A DNA stretch of 64,000 bases from Arthrobacter rhizophilus (GCF_026241105.1 NZ_JAPFFT010000010.1:1-64000), one strand, 5' to 3'. Positions 44,833 through 54,151 are shown, counted from the stretch's first letter. Program-made: numbers and translations. The notes: a model not told the origin generated them from the sequence alone.

Positions 44833-44921
44833 GGCACCTCGCCGAACTCAGCACCCGTCTCCGGCGTTGCGCACTCCCGACGTGCAGGACCCCGACGTGA
44901 AGGACACGGCCCATTTCGGGG

Positions 44922-46610
44922 TCATACCTGGAAGTAGTGGTTTCTTCGGGGTTTCCGATGCGGGTCAGTGTGGGGTGGCGGGATGAACCAAGGGATCCCG
45001 TTGCGGACCTGGATGCGCCAGTCTTCCTTGTGGATCAGGTGATGATGATGGCTGCAGAGCAACGTCCCGTTGGCTGTGCTGGTGGGTCCGCCCCGGGACC
45101 AGTACTCGATGTGGTGGGCCTCGCACCACGGTGCCGGCATGGTGCATTCGGGGAAAGCGCAGCCTTTGTCCCGCGCTGTGATGGCTTTGCGGATGTGCGG
45201 CGGGAAGATCCTTGAGGCCCGTCCGGTGTCCAGCACTTGGCCTTCGCCGCCCAGGACCACGGGGATGATATCCGCGTCGCAGGCGAGTTTGCGCAAAGTG
45301 GCTGCCGGGACGGGCCCGGTGAACGTGAAGGACGCGGTGCCCCTGCCCTGCCGGGGGCGGTTAAACAGGGCGCGCTGACCGGACTGCGAACGTTGTCCGG
45401 ACTGCGAATGCCGACTGTATTGGGTGAAAAGTTCGCGGTGGTCGATGGTGGCCAGGATCTGCGGGCGGTGGCCGCCCGTGGCGGGCAGGGACCCTGCGGC
45501 CAGGGCGAACTTGCAGGCGCCGATCAAACCGTCAAGGAGCTTCTGCGCCCTCGAACGCCGGTCCAGCGGCTCAGCATTGTCCGATGCCTCGTCGGACGAA
45601 TGGCCGAATGATTCCACGGAGGCATGAACTTCGCCCCGGGGTATGCGGGTTCGGGGGTTGGCGGCGGTGTTCATGACCGTGAGCAGGTGTTCGTATTGCT
45701 CGGTGGTCGCGAAGATCTCCACATGCTGCAGCCCGTGCTTGGGACGCCGCAGGAAGGCCCCCTGATGGTAGCGGAGGGATTCTTCGGACGGTTCCGGGCC
45801 GTCCTGGTCAATCGCCTCGACCCAACGCCGGGCAACCCGGGCCAGGAAATCCTGATCATTTTCCTCCGCGGTGCGGGCCAGGGCGTGTTCCATCTCCTCA
45901 GCCTTCTCCGGGCTGCAAACCGGACGCACTTTCTCCAAGGCTATCGTGATGATCCCGGCCGAGCGGGACCCGATCACCCCGGTTGCCAGCGCCGCGGCCG
46001 TTTCCTCGTGCCGGGGAGGGACCGTTTGTCCGGTGAGGCCGCGGCTCGGTAGCAGCTCCTGAGCCAAGGCGAGCCGACGCCTGGCCTCGACGGCACTGAT
46101 CCGCAGCAACGAACGCAGATGATCGGCCGTGGACCTGAACTCCCCGCCACGAACGCCCCTCGTTTCTCGGATGGAAGGAGTCGCAGCGGCCTCGGAAGTC
46201 CAGCCCACTCCAGAGCCGGTATCCGCATGAGAGGCCGAGCCCGTTGTCCAACCCGGCTGGGTAGTGGGTTCATCGCTCCGTGCCCTGTCCAGCCCCGAAG
46301 CGGCGACCACCTGGAGATAATCCAGGGCGCGGGAGAGTTCCTCCACACCGGAGGCGAACGCGACAGCCTCCTGGAAACCCAAGACTCCAACGTCGTCGGC
46401 CGCCCTTTCCGCCAACGACCTCAGTGCTACCAGGGCCCCGTCCAAAGCGGCCTGCCGACCGCCCCCATCGTGCGGATCCACCAACACCAGCCCACCCGGA
46501 GGCCCGCCCGGGACCGCGGCAAAGCGTGGAACACGGGCATGACGGGACACTCCGAAAAGCCCACGGGACGCGAGGCCCTGCCGGGTGTCGAAGTATCCGA
46601 TCGCTTCCAT
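44922..46610 (-). CDS. DUF222 / HNH endonuclease domain protein
   Basis: This 562-aa protein joins a long DUF222 helical region (about 50-420) to a C-terminal HNH domain with CAFPECTMPAPWCEAHHIEYW and LLCSHHHHLIH, which hold the zinc cysteines and the catalytic His pair. Families of this type are abundant in actinobacteria, often in many copies per genome; their role is not settled. Its tail is basic. A short internal tandem repeat encodes SQSGQRSQSGQR near 45375-45410. It converges with the Lrp gene at 44832. Confidence 0.88.
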   Translation of the reverse strand: MEAIGYFDTRQGLASRGLFGVSRHARVPRFAAVPGGPPGGLVLVDPHDGGGRQAALDGALVALRSLAERAADDVGVLGFQEAVAFASGVEELSRALDYLQVVAASGLDRARSDEPTTQPGWTTGSASHADTGSGVGWTSEAAATPSIRETRGVRGGEFRSTADHLRSLLRISAVEARRRLALAQELLPSRGLTGQTVPPRHEETAAALATGVIGSRSAGIITIALEKVRPVCSPEKAEEMEHALARTAEENDQDFLARVARRWVEAIDQDGPEPSEESLRYHQGAFLRRPKHGLQHVEIFATTEQYEHLLTVMNTAANPRTRIPRGEVHASVESFGHSSDEASDNAEPLDRRSRAQKLLDGLIGACKFALAAGSLPATGGHRPQILATIDHRELFTQYSRHSQSGQRSQSGQRALFNRPRQGRGTASFTFTGPVPAATLRKLACDADIIPVVLGGEGQVLDTGRASRIFPPHIRKAITARDKGCAFPECTMPAPWCEAHHIEYWSRGGPTSTANGTLLCSHHHHLIHKEDWRIQVRNGIPWFIPPPHTDPHRKPRRNHYFQV

Positions 46611-46652
46611 GGAAACACTCTGCCAGGAGGGTGCGACAAAATAAGGCCGAAC

Positions 46653-47108
46653 TCAGACCGGCGGTCCCGCGTTCGACTTCAGGTTCTTCATCACCAAGGT
46701 CGAGGTGAGGCGCTCGACGGCGGGAAGTGCCGTGAGCTGGTCGTCGTAGAAACGCTGGTAGGCCGGGAGGTCGGCGGCGATCACGCGCAGCAAATAGTCC
46801 GGTGAGCCGAAGAGCCGCTGTGCTTCGACAATGTTGGGGTTAGCCGCCACGCGGTCCTCGAAGTCCGACATGGTGGTGCGGTCCACCTGGCGTAGGGTCA
46901 CGAAAACGATCGCCTCGAATCCCAGGCCAATGGCCGCTGGATCGATGTCCGCCCGATAACCCCGAATCACGCCGGAAGCCTCGAGATCACGCAGCCGTCT
47001 ATGGCATGGAGCCACGGTCAATCCAACCTTGGCCGCGAGCGCTGTGGCAGTCATTCGTCCATCCTCTTTGAGGTGTCGCAAAATAGTTCGGTCAATTCCA
47101 TCAATCAC
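46653..47108 (-). CDS. Lrp/AsnC-family regulator, divergent from LysE
   Basis: This 151-aa regulator has the N-terminal Lrp helix-turn-helix (IDGIDRTILRHLKEDGRMTATALAAKVGLTVAPCHRRLRDL) and RAM domain (VTLRQVDRTTMSDFEDRV, then GSPDYLLRVIAADL). It is divergent from a LysE-type exporter with 103 bases between; this pairing is common for amino-acid-sensing control of export. It is followed on the same strand by the HNH gene after 42 bases. Confidence 0.9.
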   Translation of the reverse strand: MIDGIDRTILRHLKEDGRMTATALAAKVGLTVAPCHRRLRDLEASGVIRGYRADIDPAAIGLGFEAIVFVTLRQVDRTTMSDFEDRVAANPNIVEAQRLFGSPDYLLRVIAADLPAYQRFYDDQLTALPAVERLTSTLVMKNLKSNAGPPV

Positions 47109-47211
47109 GCAATTATCTTACCGACTCAGCGGCAAGCCGGGCTAAATATGGGAACACTTATGGGCAGATTTTTCATAAGGTTCATGATGTACCCACCAGC
47201 CAGGAGCCACT

Positions 47212-47847
47212 ATGAATCCCCACCTCTTCCTCGCCTTCGTGATTGTCGCCGTCACCTTGGCCTGCACCCCTGGCGTTGATTGGGCATATTCGATCGCTGC
47301 TGGCTTGCGGCGGCGCAGCTTCGTCCCTGCCGTGGCTGGCCTGTGCACTGGATACGTCCTGCACACGGCCCTCCTGACGGCCGGACTCGCCGCCATTTTA
47401 GCCGGCGTTCCGGGGCTCCTTGGCTGGCTGACGATCGCGGGCGCCGCCTATTTGCTCTGGCTCGGCGTAAGCACCATACGCTCGTGGCGCGGCGCAAGCT
47501 TCAGCGCGGATGACGCCGTCGGGCAGTCCCGAAACCAGTTGCGCACCTTCCTGCAAGGCATGGGCACCAGCGGCATCAACCCCAAGGGCCTGCTGTTCTT
47601 CCTGGCACTGGTGCCGCAGTTCGTGAGCCCGGAAGCGTCGTTGCCGGTGCCGGTGCAGTCTGGAGTGCTGGGCCTCACGTTCGTGCTGTTCGCGGGCATC
47701 ATCTACACGGCGGTGGCGATGACTTCCCGAAAGCTGCTGCATTCCCGGCCTTCCGCCGCACGCGTGGTGACCCTCGGCAGCGGCATCATCATGGTGGGGC
47801 TCGGGGCCGTTCTGATGGGCGAACAGCTGCTTCCGCTGCTCCGGTGA
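47212..47847 (+). CDS. LysE/RhtB-family amino acid exporter
   Basis: This 211-aa membrane protein has about six helices and the LysE/RhtB start, FVIVAVTLACTPGVDWAYSIAAGLRR, in which Pro and Gly mark the transport core. Later GTSGINPKGLLFFLALVPQFV is also typical. It exports an amino acid or a small metabolite by proton antiport. Its divergent Lrp partner is the likely regulator, through the AT-rich sequence around 47110-47200. Confidence 0.9.
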   Translation: MNPHLFLAFVIVAVTLACTPGVDWAYSIAAGLRRRSFVPAVAGLCTGYVLHTALLTAGLAAILAGVPGLLGWLTIAGAAYLLWLGVSTIRSWRGASFSADDAVGQSRNQLRTFLQGMGTSGINPKGLLFFLALVPQFVSPEASLPVPVQSGVLGLTFVLFAGIIYTAVAMTSRKLLHSRPSAARVVTLGSGIIMVGLGAVLMGEQLLPLLR

Positions 47848-47907
47848 CGCGAGCGTCAGGCGAGATCGCTCTGGCGTTCTGTTGCGGGGCGGCATATCGT
47901 CGGCTTC

Positions 47908-48231
47908 ATGTCCGATGAGTTTTCAGCCCTCGTGGAGGCCTTCAAGAAGGTCGGTGTATCTAGGGCGTACGGCCCTCCCCTGCAGATCGGCGGAGAAGAA
48001 CTGATCCCAGTAGCCTTGGTGTCCTTTGGGTTCGGAGGGGGCGGCGATGGAACCAATGCTGCGGGCGGTGGCGGCGGCGGTTTTGTGCTCCCGGTCGGGG
48101 TCTATGGCCGCAATGCCAGCGGACGCGTGACTTTCCAGCCGAACACCGTGGTTGTGATGGCCATGTTGCTGCCACTTGTCGGTGCGGTGGGCGTTTCCGT
48201 TCGAGGAGTCCTTCGCGCGCTTCGGTCGTAA
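47908..48231 (+). CDS. GerW/YtfJ-family protein
   Basis: This 107-aa protein matches the GerW/YtfJ family: VGVSRAYGPPLQIGGEELIPVALVSFGFGGG, a Gly-rich loop, then PVGVYGRNASGRVTFQPNT and a C-terminal hydrophobic helix. In Bacillus YtfJ is a spore protein needed for germination, but these bacteria do not sporulate, so the role here must differ. The stop is nine bases from the convergent TPR-like gene's stop. Confidence 0.82.
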   Translation: MSDEFSALVEAFKKVGVSRAYGPPLQIGGEELIPVALVSFGFGGGGDGTNAAGGGGGGFVLPVGVYGRNASGRVTFQPNTVVVMAMLLPLVGAVGVSVRGVLRALRS

Positions 48232-48240
48232 CCGCCCGGC

Positions 48241-49239
48241 CTAACCGCCAGGCTCGCCGAAGTCCTTGTTCCACAGCCGGCGCACCTCGACGTCCCTGCG
48301 GATCCCATCCACCGCCTCCAACTCGGTCCCTTCGGACTTACGCTGAGCCCGCTTGATGACAAGGGGATGCGGCGGGCGCGGGCCGGGTGCCGTCCGCCTG
48401 ACCTCAAGCATCGACAGGGCCCGGTCCGTGAGTGCGTCATTGCGCAGGGCGAGGCTGGTCTTCTTCCTCCGGAGCACCTCGGCGAGTGCGGCTTGGGCCG
48501 CCGCCCGCTCCCCCAACGCCCGGAGCGACTGCGCCCGTATCAGCAAGAGCGCCGCCGAGAGGTCGTCCGCGTTGCGGAGCCCGTCCGTCCACCTGACGAC
48601 GTCGGCGTGCCGCTCAAGTGCCGCCGCTGCGGTGCAGCGGGCCAGTGCGGTGGGCAACGACGGCGGCAGGCTAGCCAGGATGTCGAGGGCCTCCGCCGTC
48701 TGGCCTGTCTCCCGAAAACAGTGCGAGAGGGCAAGGAACACCGATTCCTCGCTGAACAAGACCCGAACATCAATCCGCTCGGCAACCTCGACCCGCGTGA
48801 CCACCCTGCCAAGGCAACTGCCGGAGAACTGGCTGGCGGCGTCGTCGATCCGTACGGACAGGCCCCGCTGCAGCAGTTCCGACGCGCGCAGATATCCGCC
48901 GTGCTTGTACGCAAGCAGCCCGGCAAGCACGTAGCAAAGCCCGGCCCAGCCCGGGTAGGCGCGGGCCAGGGTGATGAGGCGGTCCGGCTCCGTGCTGGTA
49001 AAGATGGCGTCGTACACGGATTTGGCGGTCTTGCCGGCTAAGCGCTTGAGCTTGGGGACATCCCCGTCGACGTCGATCCGGCCAGCGGCCTTTCCCTTCA
49101 GGACGCCGGCAATCGCACCGCCCAGGCCCTCCGCGAGTCCACTCACCGAGGTGCGGACATGTCCGTCACGGAACGGTGTGATGTCCCTCGGGTCGCCGAA
49201 AATCGCTCCTTGAGTACCCGGAATCGATGGCTCACTCAC
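48241..49239 (-). CDS. TPR-like helical repeat protein
   Basis: This 332-aa protein is built of paired helices with the Ala/Leu spacing of tetratricopeptide-like repeats (ALSHCFRETGQTAEALDILASLP, RAQSLRALGERAAAQAALAEVL). The first 70 residues differ and contain GLAEGLGGAIAGVLKGKAAG. The GTG at 49239 is chosen as start; the frame is open 54 codons further. I recognise no specific family. A scaffolding role is possible. Confidence 0.65.
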   Translation of the reverse strand: MSEPSIPGTQGAIFGDPRDITPFRDGHVRTSVSGLAEGLGGAIAGVLKGKAAGRIDVDGDVPKLKRLAGKTAKSVYDAIFTSTEPDRLITLARAYPGWAGLCYVLAGLLAYKHGGYLRASELLQRGLSVRIDDAASQFSGSCLGRVVTRVEVAERIDVRVLFSEESVFLALSHCFRETGQTAEALDILASLPPSLPTALARCTAAAALERHADVVRWTDGLRNADDLSAALLLIRAQSLRALGERAAAQAALAEVLRRKKTSLALRNDALTDRALSMLEVRRTAPGPRPPHPLVIKRAQRKSEGTELEAVDGIRRDVEVRRLWNKDFGEPGG

Positions 49240-49437
49240 GGTTGCCCCGCCGTCGCAGGATAATGCATTGCAGAATTGGGCATCACAGAACCATGCTAGC
49301 TGCGCTTTGTCCCACGCCCTCCCCTCTATTTCCCGGGTTTTCGGGAGTAAGATATCCTCGTCGGCAGGGTTCCGACTCCTTGCCGCGATGCGGCCCTCCA
49401 TTTGAAGGGCCGATCGAAATCGTGATCGGGAGGAGCT

Positions 49438-49911
49438 ATGACCACTGCTTCACATCCCGCGCAGCACCACCATGTGATGGGGCTGTCGCTGCACAACACA
49501 GCACTGGGTTTGGGCTGGGTTTTCCTGGCTGTTGGCGTCTTGGGATTTATCCCGGGCATCACCAGCAACTACGGCGCCATGGCCTTTGCAGGACATGACT
49601 CGGGCGCCATGCTTCTTGGAGTCTTCCAAGTATCCGTCCTGCACAACATTGTCCATTTGCTGTTCGGCGCGGCAGGCCTGTACCTCGCGAGGACTGGAAG
49701 GATGGCGCGCGGTTACCTCATTGGTGGCGGCGCAATCTACCTCGTCCTGTGGATCTACGGCCTCATCACCATGTCGAACATGAGCGCTGACTTCGTGCCC
49801 ATGAACGCCGCGGACGACTGGCTGCACCTGGTTCTCGGTGTTGCCATGGTTGCCCTTGGCCTATGGCTTGGACGCGATGCAAGGGAGGAGTCGAAGAGCC
49901 GCGCCATGTAG
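49438..49911 (+). CDS. DUF4383 membrane protein
   Basis: This 157-aa protein has four helices in the DUF4383 pattern: LGLGWVFLAVGVLGFIPG, FQVSVLHNIVHLLFGAAGLYL, GYLIGGGAIYLVLWIYGL and DDWLHLVLGVAMVALGL. The conserved His residues in HNIVHLL and WLHLVLG face the membrane. Function is unknown. The ATG has GGGAGGAGCT upstream and the gene ends at a terminator. Confidence 0.88.
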   Translation: MTTASHPAQHHHVMGLSLHNTALGLGWVFLAVGVLGFIPGITSNYGAMAFAGHDSGAMLLGVFQVSVLHNIVHLLFGAAGLYLARTGRMARGYLIGGGAIYLVLWIYGLITMSNMSADFVPMNAADDWLHLVLGVAMVALGLWLGRDAREESKSRAM

Positions 49912-49944
49912 CTCCCTGACTCCGCAGCACTCTGCAATGCACGA

Positions 49945-49973
49945 CGACGGCCGCCCCTTTTGGGCGGCCGTCG
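49945..49973 (+). terminator. hairpin terminator after DUF4383 gene
   Basis: CGACGGCCGCCC (49945-49956) and GGGCGGCCGTCG (49962-49973) form a perfect 12-bp stem with loop CTTTT. It separates the DUF4383 gene from the convergent response-regulator gene. Confidence 0.8.
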
Positions 49974-50025
49974 CCTTGTGTCCTGGGTGCCCAGCCGTTC
50001 CGGGTTGCCTAGCGTTCCAGGTTGC

Positions 50026-50700
50026 CTAGCCGAGCAGCCGGTGCTCATAGGCGAAGGCCACCAGTTGAAGCCTGGTACGCAGCCCGAGCTTGCTGAGCAC
50101 ACTGCGCAAATGGGATTTCACTGTGGCCTCAGAGACAAACAAGCTCTCCGCCATCTCCGCGTTCCCCAAGCCTTTGGCCGCCAGCAGGAACACGTCACGC
50201 TCGCGCGGCGAGAGCTCGTCCATTACGGCGAGGTCCGGCCCGGCCACCGGCACCGTCCTGGCTGCGTGTTGGAAGAGCTCGTGCACCGAACCGGGCGCGA
50301 TCACCGAGTATCCCGAGTAGACCGTCCGGATCGCGGCCAGCAGGAACTCCGGCTCCGCACTCTTGAGCAGGTATCCGCTGGCGCCCGCCTGCACGGCCTC
50401 AACTACGGCCTGGTCCCTGTTGAACGTGGTCAGGGCAATGATCTTGGGCTTGTCCACTCCTGCCGCATCGGCTTCCTCCGTGATACGACGCGTGGCCCCG
50501 ACTCCGTCCAGCACCGGCATCCGAAGGTCCATCAGCATGACGTCCGGCCGCTGCTTGGCTGCGAGCGCCACGGCCTGTTCGCCGTCGTCCGCCTCCCACG
50601 CCATGTCCATGTCTGCTTGGCTCTGCACCAGCATGCGGATGCCGGCGCGGAAGAGGGGCTGGTCGTCTACCAAGGCAACCGTGATCTGCGCTTCAGCCAC
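50026..50700 (-). CDS. NarL/LuxR-type response regulator
   Basis: This 224-aa regulator has a receiver domain (phosphorylated Asp58 in DVMLMDLRMP, Lys in GYLLKSA) and a LuxR-type C-terminal helix-turn-helix (LSPRERDVFLLAAKGLGNAEMAESLFVSEATVKSHLRSVLSKLG). The GTG at 50700 overlaps the kinase stop by eight bases and gives the usual N terminus AEAQITVALVDDQ. It is the partner of the kinase encoded just upstream. The stimulus is unknown. Confidence 0.92.
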   Translation of the reverse strand: MAEAQITVALVDDQPLFRAGIRMLVQSQADMDMAWEADDGEQAVALAAKQRPDVMLMDLRMPVLDGVGATRRITEEADAAGVDKPKIIALTTFNRDQAVVEAVQAGASGYLLKSAEPEFLLAAIRTVYSGYSVIAPGSVHELFQHAARTVPVAGPDLAVMDELSPRERDVFLLAAKGLGNAEMAESLFVSEATVKSHLRSVLSKLGLRTRLQLVAFAYEHRLLG

Positions 50701-52120
50701 GTCCGGCGCTTTCCCGCTCAATGGACGACGACGGCGAAGCGCCTTCGAGTGCAAGCGCCGGCTCCTGCTCAATGCCCTTTGGGGACGCGGTTTCCTGGTC
50801 CGCAGCGCCTTCCAGGCCTTCTTCCGAGGGGAGAGGTACCGAGCGTGAACCGTAGGGGATGAAGACCGTCACACGGAACTGCTCGCCGTCGGGCCCGGAA
50901 CTCAGCCAACCGCCGGCCATGTGTGCACGCTCCCGCATTCCGGGGATGCCGCGCCCCACACGCGCCACCTCATCGCCGTCGCCCGTCCCGCCAATCGAAA
51001 CGGACGCCGGCAGTCCGGAAGCAACGTGCATGGTCAGCCCAGGGCCGCTCCAGTCGAAGTGAAGCCGCACAGCGGTGCCGCGCCCGCCGTGTTTGAGGGC
51101 GTTCGTGAGGCATTCCTGGACAATCCGGAAGACGGCGAGTTGCTGGCCCGCGCCAAGCTCAACCGGGACACCGGTCTCGCTCTGTTGGACCTTGAGGCTT
51201 CCTTGGCGCATTCGCTCCACAAGGGGCCCGACGTCGGTGAGCCGGGGCTGCGGGGTGACCAGGCCGTCGTCGCGCACTCCCTCGATGACGCGCTGGGCGT
51301 CCACCAATGCGTGGCGGGCCGACACCGCGATGTTCTCCAAGGCGTCGAGCACTGCTTTCGGTTGGTCCTGGCTGAGGTAGCGTGTGCCGTCGGCTTGCGC
51401 GGCAATGACCGCGAGCGAGTGTGCCAAGACGTCGTGGAGGTCGCGGGCGATCCGGGTGCGTTCCTGCTCCACGACGAGCTCCACCTCGGTCTCCTTGAGG
51501 TTGGCTTGGACGAGGTTCCGGGCTTTGAAGAGGCTTCCGCGTTCTTCGTAAAGGCGCAGCGCAATCCCGACGGCAGCACAGCTTGCAGCGATGAGAAGAA
51601 GGAAGGAGAAGAGTTGCCAACCGTAGTTGGCCAACGCGTACCTGTCGCCCATGAACAACTGTCTAAACCATCCAACGCCGCCCCCGTATCGCCACGAAAG
51701 CATGATGAACGTCATCACACCGGCGAAAACGACGTTGCTCCCGGCTACAACAAATTGCAGACGACCTCTCGCGGTCCACATGGAGAACCCCAAGCCAACG
51801 AAGGAACCCAAATAGATGGGCCAATCTTCGGAGTATGGCTGCGGGATAAAGTACACCAACTGCCCCATCAGCAAAGCGGCCGTGAACCCCAGAGAGAGGA
51901 CAGGCCGCCACGCCGAGACGGCAATGGCGAATGCGGTCAGGATTAGTATCGCGAATCTTGACAGGATGAGCGTCCACAATTCGGGCCAATGGGCAATCCA
52001 CGGAGCCATGGATCCCGCTTCCGCCACGCACCACAGGGCGAAAAAGATGACGGCCGCCGCGGGGGCGCCCCATTGCCGTGCAACTTTCAGTGTCTGTTCC
52101 ATGTCAGCCACCCTATCCAC
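50693..52120 (-). CDS. sensor histidine kinase (HisKA_3 type)
   Basis: This 475-aa membrane kinase has about five to six helices (residues 20-190), then a HisKA_3 dimerisation domain with phosphoacceptor His229 in IARDLHDVLAHSLAVI, and an HATPase domain (IVQECLTNALKHG as the N box, then GRGIPGMRERA). It has no large extracellular sensor, so it may sense membrane state. The C-terminal 45 residues are polar and probably disordered. It is coupled to the response regulator. Confidence 0.9.
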   Translation of the reverse strand: MDRVADMEQTLKVARQWGAPAAAVIFFALWCVAEAGSMAPWIAHWPELWTLILSRFAILILTAFAIAVSAWRPVLSLGFTAALLMGQLVYFIPQPYSEDWPIYLGSFVGLGFSMWTARGRLQFVVAGSNVVFAGVMTFIMLSWRYGGGVGWFRQLFMGDRYALANYGWQLFSFLLLIAASCAAVGIALRLYEERGSLFKARNLVQANLKETEVELVVEQERTRIARDLHDVLAHSLAVIAAQADGTRYLSQDQPKAVLDALENIAVSARHALVDAQRVIEGVRDDGLVTPQPRLTDVGPLVERMRQGSLKVQQSETGVPVELGAGQQLAVFRIVQECLTNALKHGGRGTAVRLHFDWSGPGLTMHVASGLPASVSIGGTGDGDEVARVGRGIPGMRERAHMAGGWLSSGPDGEQFRVTVFIPYGSRSVPLPSEEGLEGAADQETASPKGIEQEPALALEGASPSSSIERESAGRG

Positions 52121-52210
52121 GGCCCGGGACGCGTCGACGCCGATTCTGCCCTCCTGCGTCCGATCTCCACCCGGAAGCCAGCGGATTCATCCTTGGAGCC
52201 AACCCGAGAC

Positions 52211-52320
52211 GTGAGCGAGCGTCTGTCAAAAAGGCGCTAAAGGTGAGCGAGGGTTGGTCGAGGCAAACGCTCCATCACATATCGGGCCCAAACCCCCAAC
52301 GCTCCATCACATATCGGGCC
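52211..52320. repeat. dispersed palindromic repeat, copy B, with direct repeats
   Basis: The core GTGAGCGAGCGTC (52211-52223) is followed by the variant GGTGAGCGAGGGTT (52242-52255), matching copy A at 8649-8742. Downstream a 23-base unit starting AACGCTCCATCACATATC occurs twice in exact copies (52266-52288 and 52298-52320) with a 32-base period. All lie between the histidine kinase start and the DUF456 gene end. Confidence 0.75.
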
Positions 52321-52342
52321 GTGAGCTCGATCGGGCGGGGCC

Positions 52343-52846
52343 CTAACCGGCAACCGCGGCGACCCACACGCCAACTACCCAAGTGCTGGCCGCGAGGCAG
52401 GCCAACCCGAATTCCGCCAACATCCCCAAACCAGTGGCTTTGAGCGCGGCGCCACTGGAGACCAACGCCTTCTTGACGTCCTTGGTCCGCAGGAGTTCGC
52501 TCACGAGGAGTCCGACTGCGAACCCCACAAAGAGCCCCACCACCGGAAGAACGAACATCCCCACAATTCCCAGCACAATTCCGGCAAGCACCGATCGGTT
52601 GGGGATGCTGTGCTGCTTGAGCTTCCGGCCGGTGAGCACGGTGCTCGACGCCATGCCTGCCAGGACACATGCCGCGCCGATCCCGAAGACCACCCAGCCG
52701 GTCGTTCCGGCTCCACCCCAGATGGCCCATGCCAACAGGCTCAGTCCAATCAGGATGCTCCCCGGCAGTACCGGGATGATGGTGCCGACGACGCCTACCG
52801 CTATGGCCACGCCGCAAAGAACGGTCACTATCGCTTCGGCGTTCAT
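52343..52846 (-). CDS. DUF456 membrane protein
   Basis: This 167-aa protein has four to five helices in the DUF456 pattern: VVGTIIPVLPGSILIGLSLLAWAIW, then NRSVLAGIVLGIVGMFVLPVVGLFVGFAVGLLVSE. Function is not established. I chose the ATG at 52846; the frame extends upstream without support. Confidence 0.85.
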   Translation of the reverse strand: MNAEAIVTVLCGVAIAVGVVGTIIPVLPGSILIGLSLLAWAIWGGAGTTGWVVFGIGAACVLAGMASSTVLTGRKLKQHSIPNRSVLAGIVLGIVGMFVLPVVGLFVGFAVGLLVSELLRTKDVKKALVSSGAALKATGLGMLAEFGLACLAASTWVVGVWVAAVAG

Positions 52847-52890
52847 GGGGCCCAGTCTAGGTGCGCGGCCAGAGCGACCTAAGCAAAGAA

Positions 52891-52928
52891 CGACGGCGAC
52901 CCTCCCCAGCACGGGAGAGTCGCCGTCG
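52891..52928. terminator. hairpin between malic enzyme and DUF456 genes
   Basis: CGACGGCGAC (52891-52900) and GTCGCCGTCG (52919-52928) pair, with partly matched CTCCC/GGGAG inside. It lies 27 bases past the malic enzyme stop on the reverse strand. Confidence 0.75.
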
Positions 52929-52954
52929 TCGGCTCTTGGGGCCGAAAGCGCGGG

Positions 52955-54151
52955 CTATTCAGCAGCCGCTGCGGCAACAGCCGCCGTGACCGCAGGCGCA
53001 ACTCGGGGATCCAACGGACTGGGAACGATGTAATCGGCGGAGAGCTCTTCCTCGGCCAGCGCGGCGATGGCGCGGGCTGCGGCGATCTTCATGGCCGGGG
53101 TGATCCGGCGCGCGCCAGCGTCCAAAGCTCCGCGGAAAATCCCTGGGAAGGCCAGGACGTTGTTGATCTGGTTCGGGAAGTCGCTCCGGCCCGTGGCCAC
53201 GACGGCCGCGTACTTGACGGCAACCTCGGGCAGGACTTCCGGGTCCGGGTTGGACAGCGCGAACACAATCGAATCCTGGTTCATGAGCTTCAGGTGTTCC
53301 TCGGCCAGTTTGGACGAGGAAACGCCGATGAACACGTCCGCGCCCGTAAGGGCTTCGGCGGGTCCCCCGGAAAGGCCGCGGGGGTTGGTCCGCTGGGCGA
53401 AGCGGGCCTTGACACTGCCCGAATCGGCCACCAGATCGGCGCGCTCGGCGTTGATGATGCCCTTGGAATCCAGCAGGACGACGTCCTTGACGCCCGCAGT
53501 CAGGAGGATCTCGGACACGGCGATCCCCGCGGCGCCCGCACCGGAAACCACAACCTTCAGTCCATCAAGTTCACGGCCGGTCACCTTGGCGGCGTTCGTC
53601 AGGGCCGCGAGAACCACGACGGCGGTGCCGTGCTGGTCATCGTGCATGACTGGGCAGTCGAGGGCCTCGATGAGACGCTCTTCGAGTTCGAAGCAACGCG
53701 GTGCGGAGATGTCTTCGAGGTTCACGGCACCGAAGCTTGGGCGCAAGCGGACCAAGGTCTCGATGATTTCGTCCACGTTGGTGGTGTTGAGGACCAGCGG
53801 AATCGAGTCCAGCTCGCCGAAAGCCTTGAAAAGCGCGGACTTTCCTTCCATGACCGGGAGGGAGGCGCTGGGGCCGATGTTGCCAAGACCCAGGACTGCG
53901 GTGCCATCGCTGACGACCACCACGAGGCGCTCGGCCCAGGTGTGCGTGCGGGCAAGCTCGGGATTGGCGTGGATCGCCCTGCTCACCTCAGCGACGCCGG
54001 GGGTGTAGGCAATGGAAAGGTCACGCTTGTTCAAGAGCGGCACGGTGCTGGAAACGGAGAGCTTGCCGCCTTCGTGGGCGGTGAAGATTTCCTCTTCGCT
54101 CAGCGCCAGGGCAGTCAGGTTCTGTTCAGGGGTGATGGTCTCGACGGACAC
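52955..54151 (-). CDS. NAD(P)-dependent malic enzyme
   Basis: This 398-aa enzyme decarboxylates malate to pyruvate with NAD(P) reduction. It is the short bacterial form: SIAYTPGVAEVSRAIH, CPVMHDDQHGTAVVVLAAL (metal-binding Asp pair), the nucleotide loop VVSGAGAAGIAV, and FALSNPDPEVLPE near the end. The start is a GTG with GGAGACAACGAC upstream. It links the dicarboxylate and pyruvate pools and could use malate from the fumarate made by the asparagine operon. A DasR/NagR-like site lies in its upstream region. Confidence 0.92.
   Translation of the reverse strand: MSVETITPEQNLTALALSEEEIFTAHEGGKLSVSSTVPLLNKRDLSIAYTPGVAEVSRAIHANPELARTHTWAERLVVVVSDGTAVLGLGNIGPSASLPVMEGKSALFKAFGELDSIPLVLNTTNVDEIIETLVRLRPSFGAVNLEDISAPRCFELEERLIEALDCPVMHDDQHGTAVVVLAALTNAAKVTGRELDGLKVVVSGAGAAGIAVSEILLTAGVKDVVLLDSKGIINAERADLVADSGSVKARFAQRTNPRGLSGGPAEALTGADVFIGVSSSKLAEEHLKLMNQDSIVFALSNPDPEVLPEVAVKYAAVVATGRSDFPNQINNVLAFPGIFRGALDAGARRITPAMKIAAARAIAALAEEELSADYIVPSPLDPRVAPAVTAAVAAAAAE

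Noticed and set aside
52266..52320. Two exact 23-base direct repeats considered as an attachment site pair or CRISPR-like array.
   Set aside because: They are only nine bases apart, number two, and enclose nothing; no integrase is adjacent.
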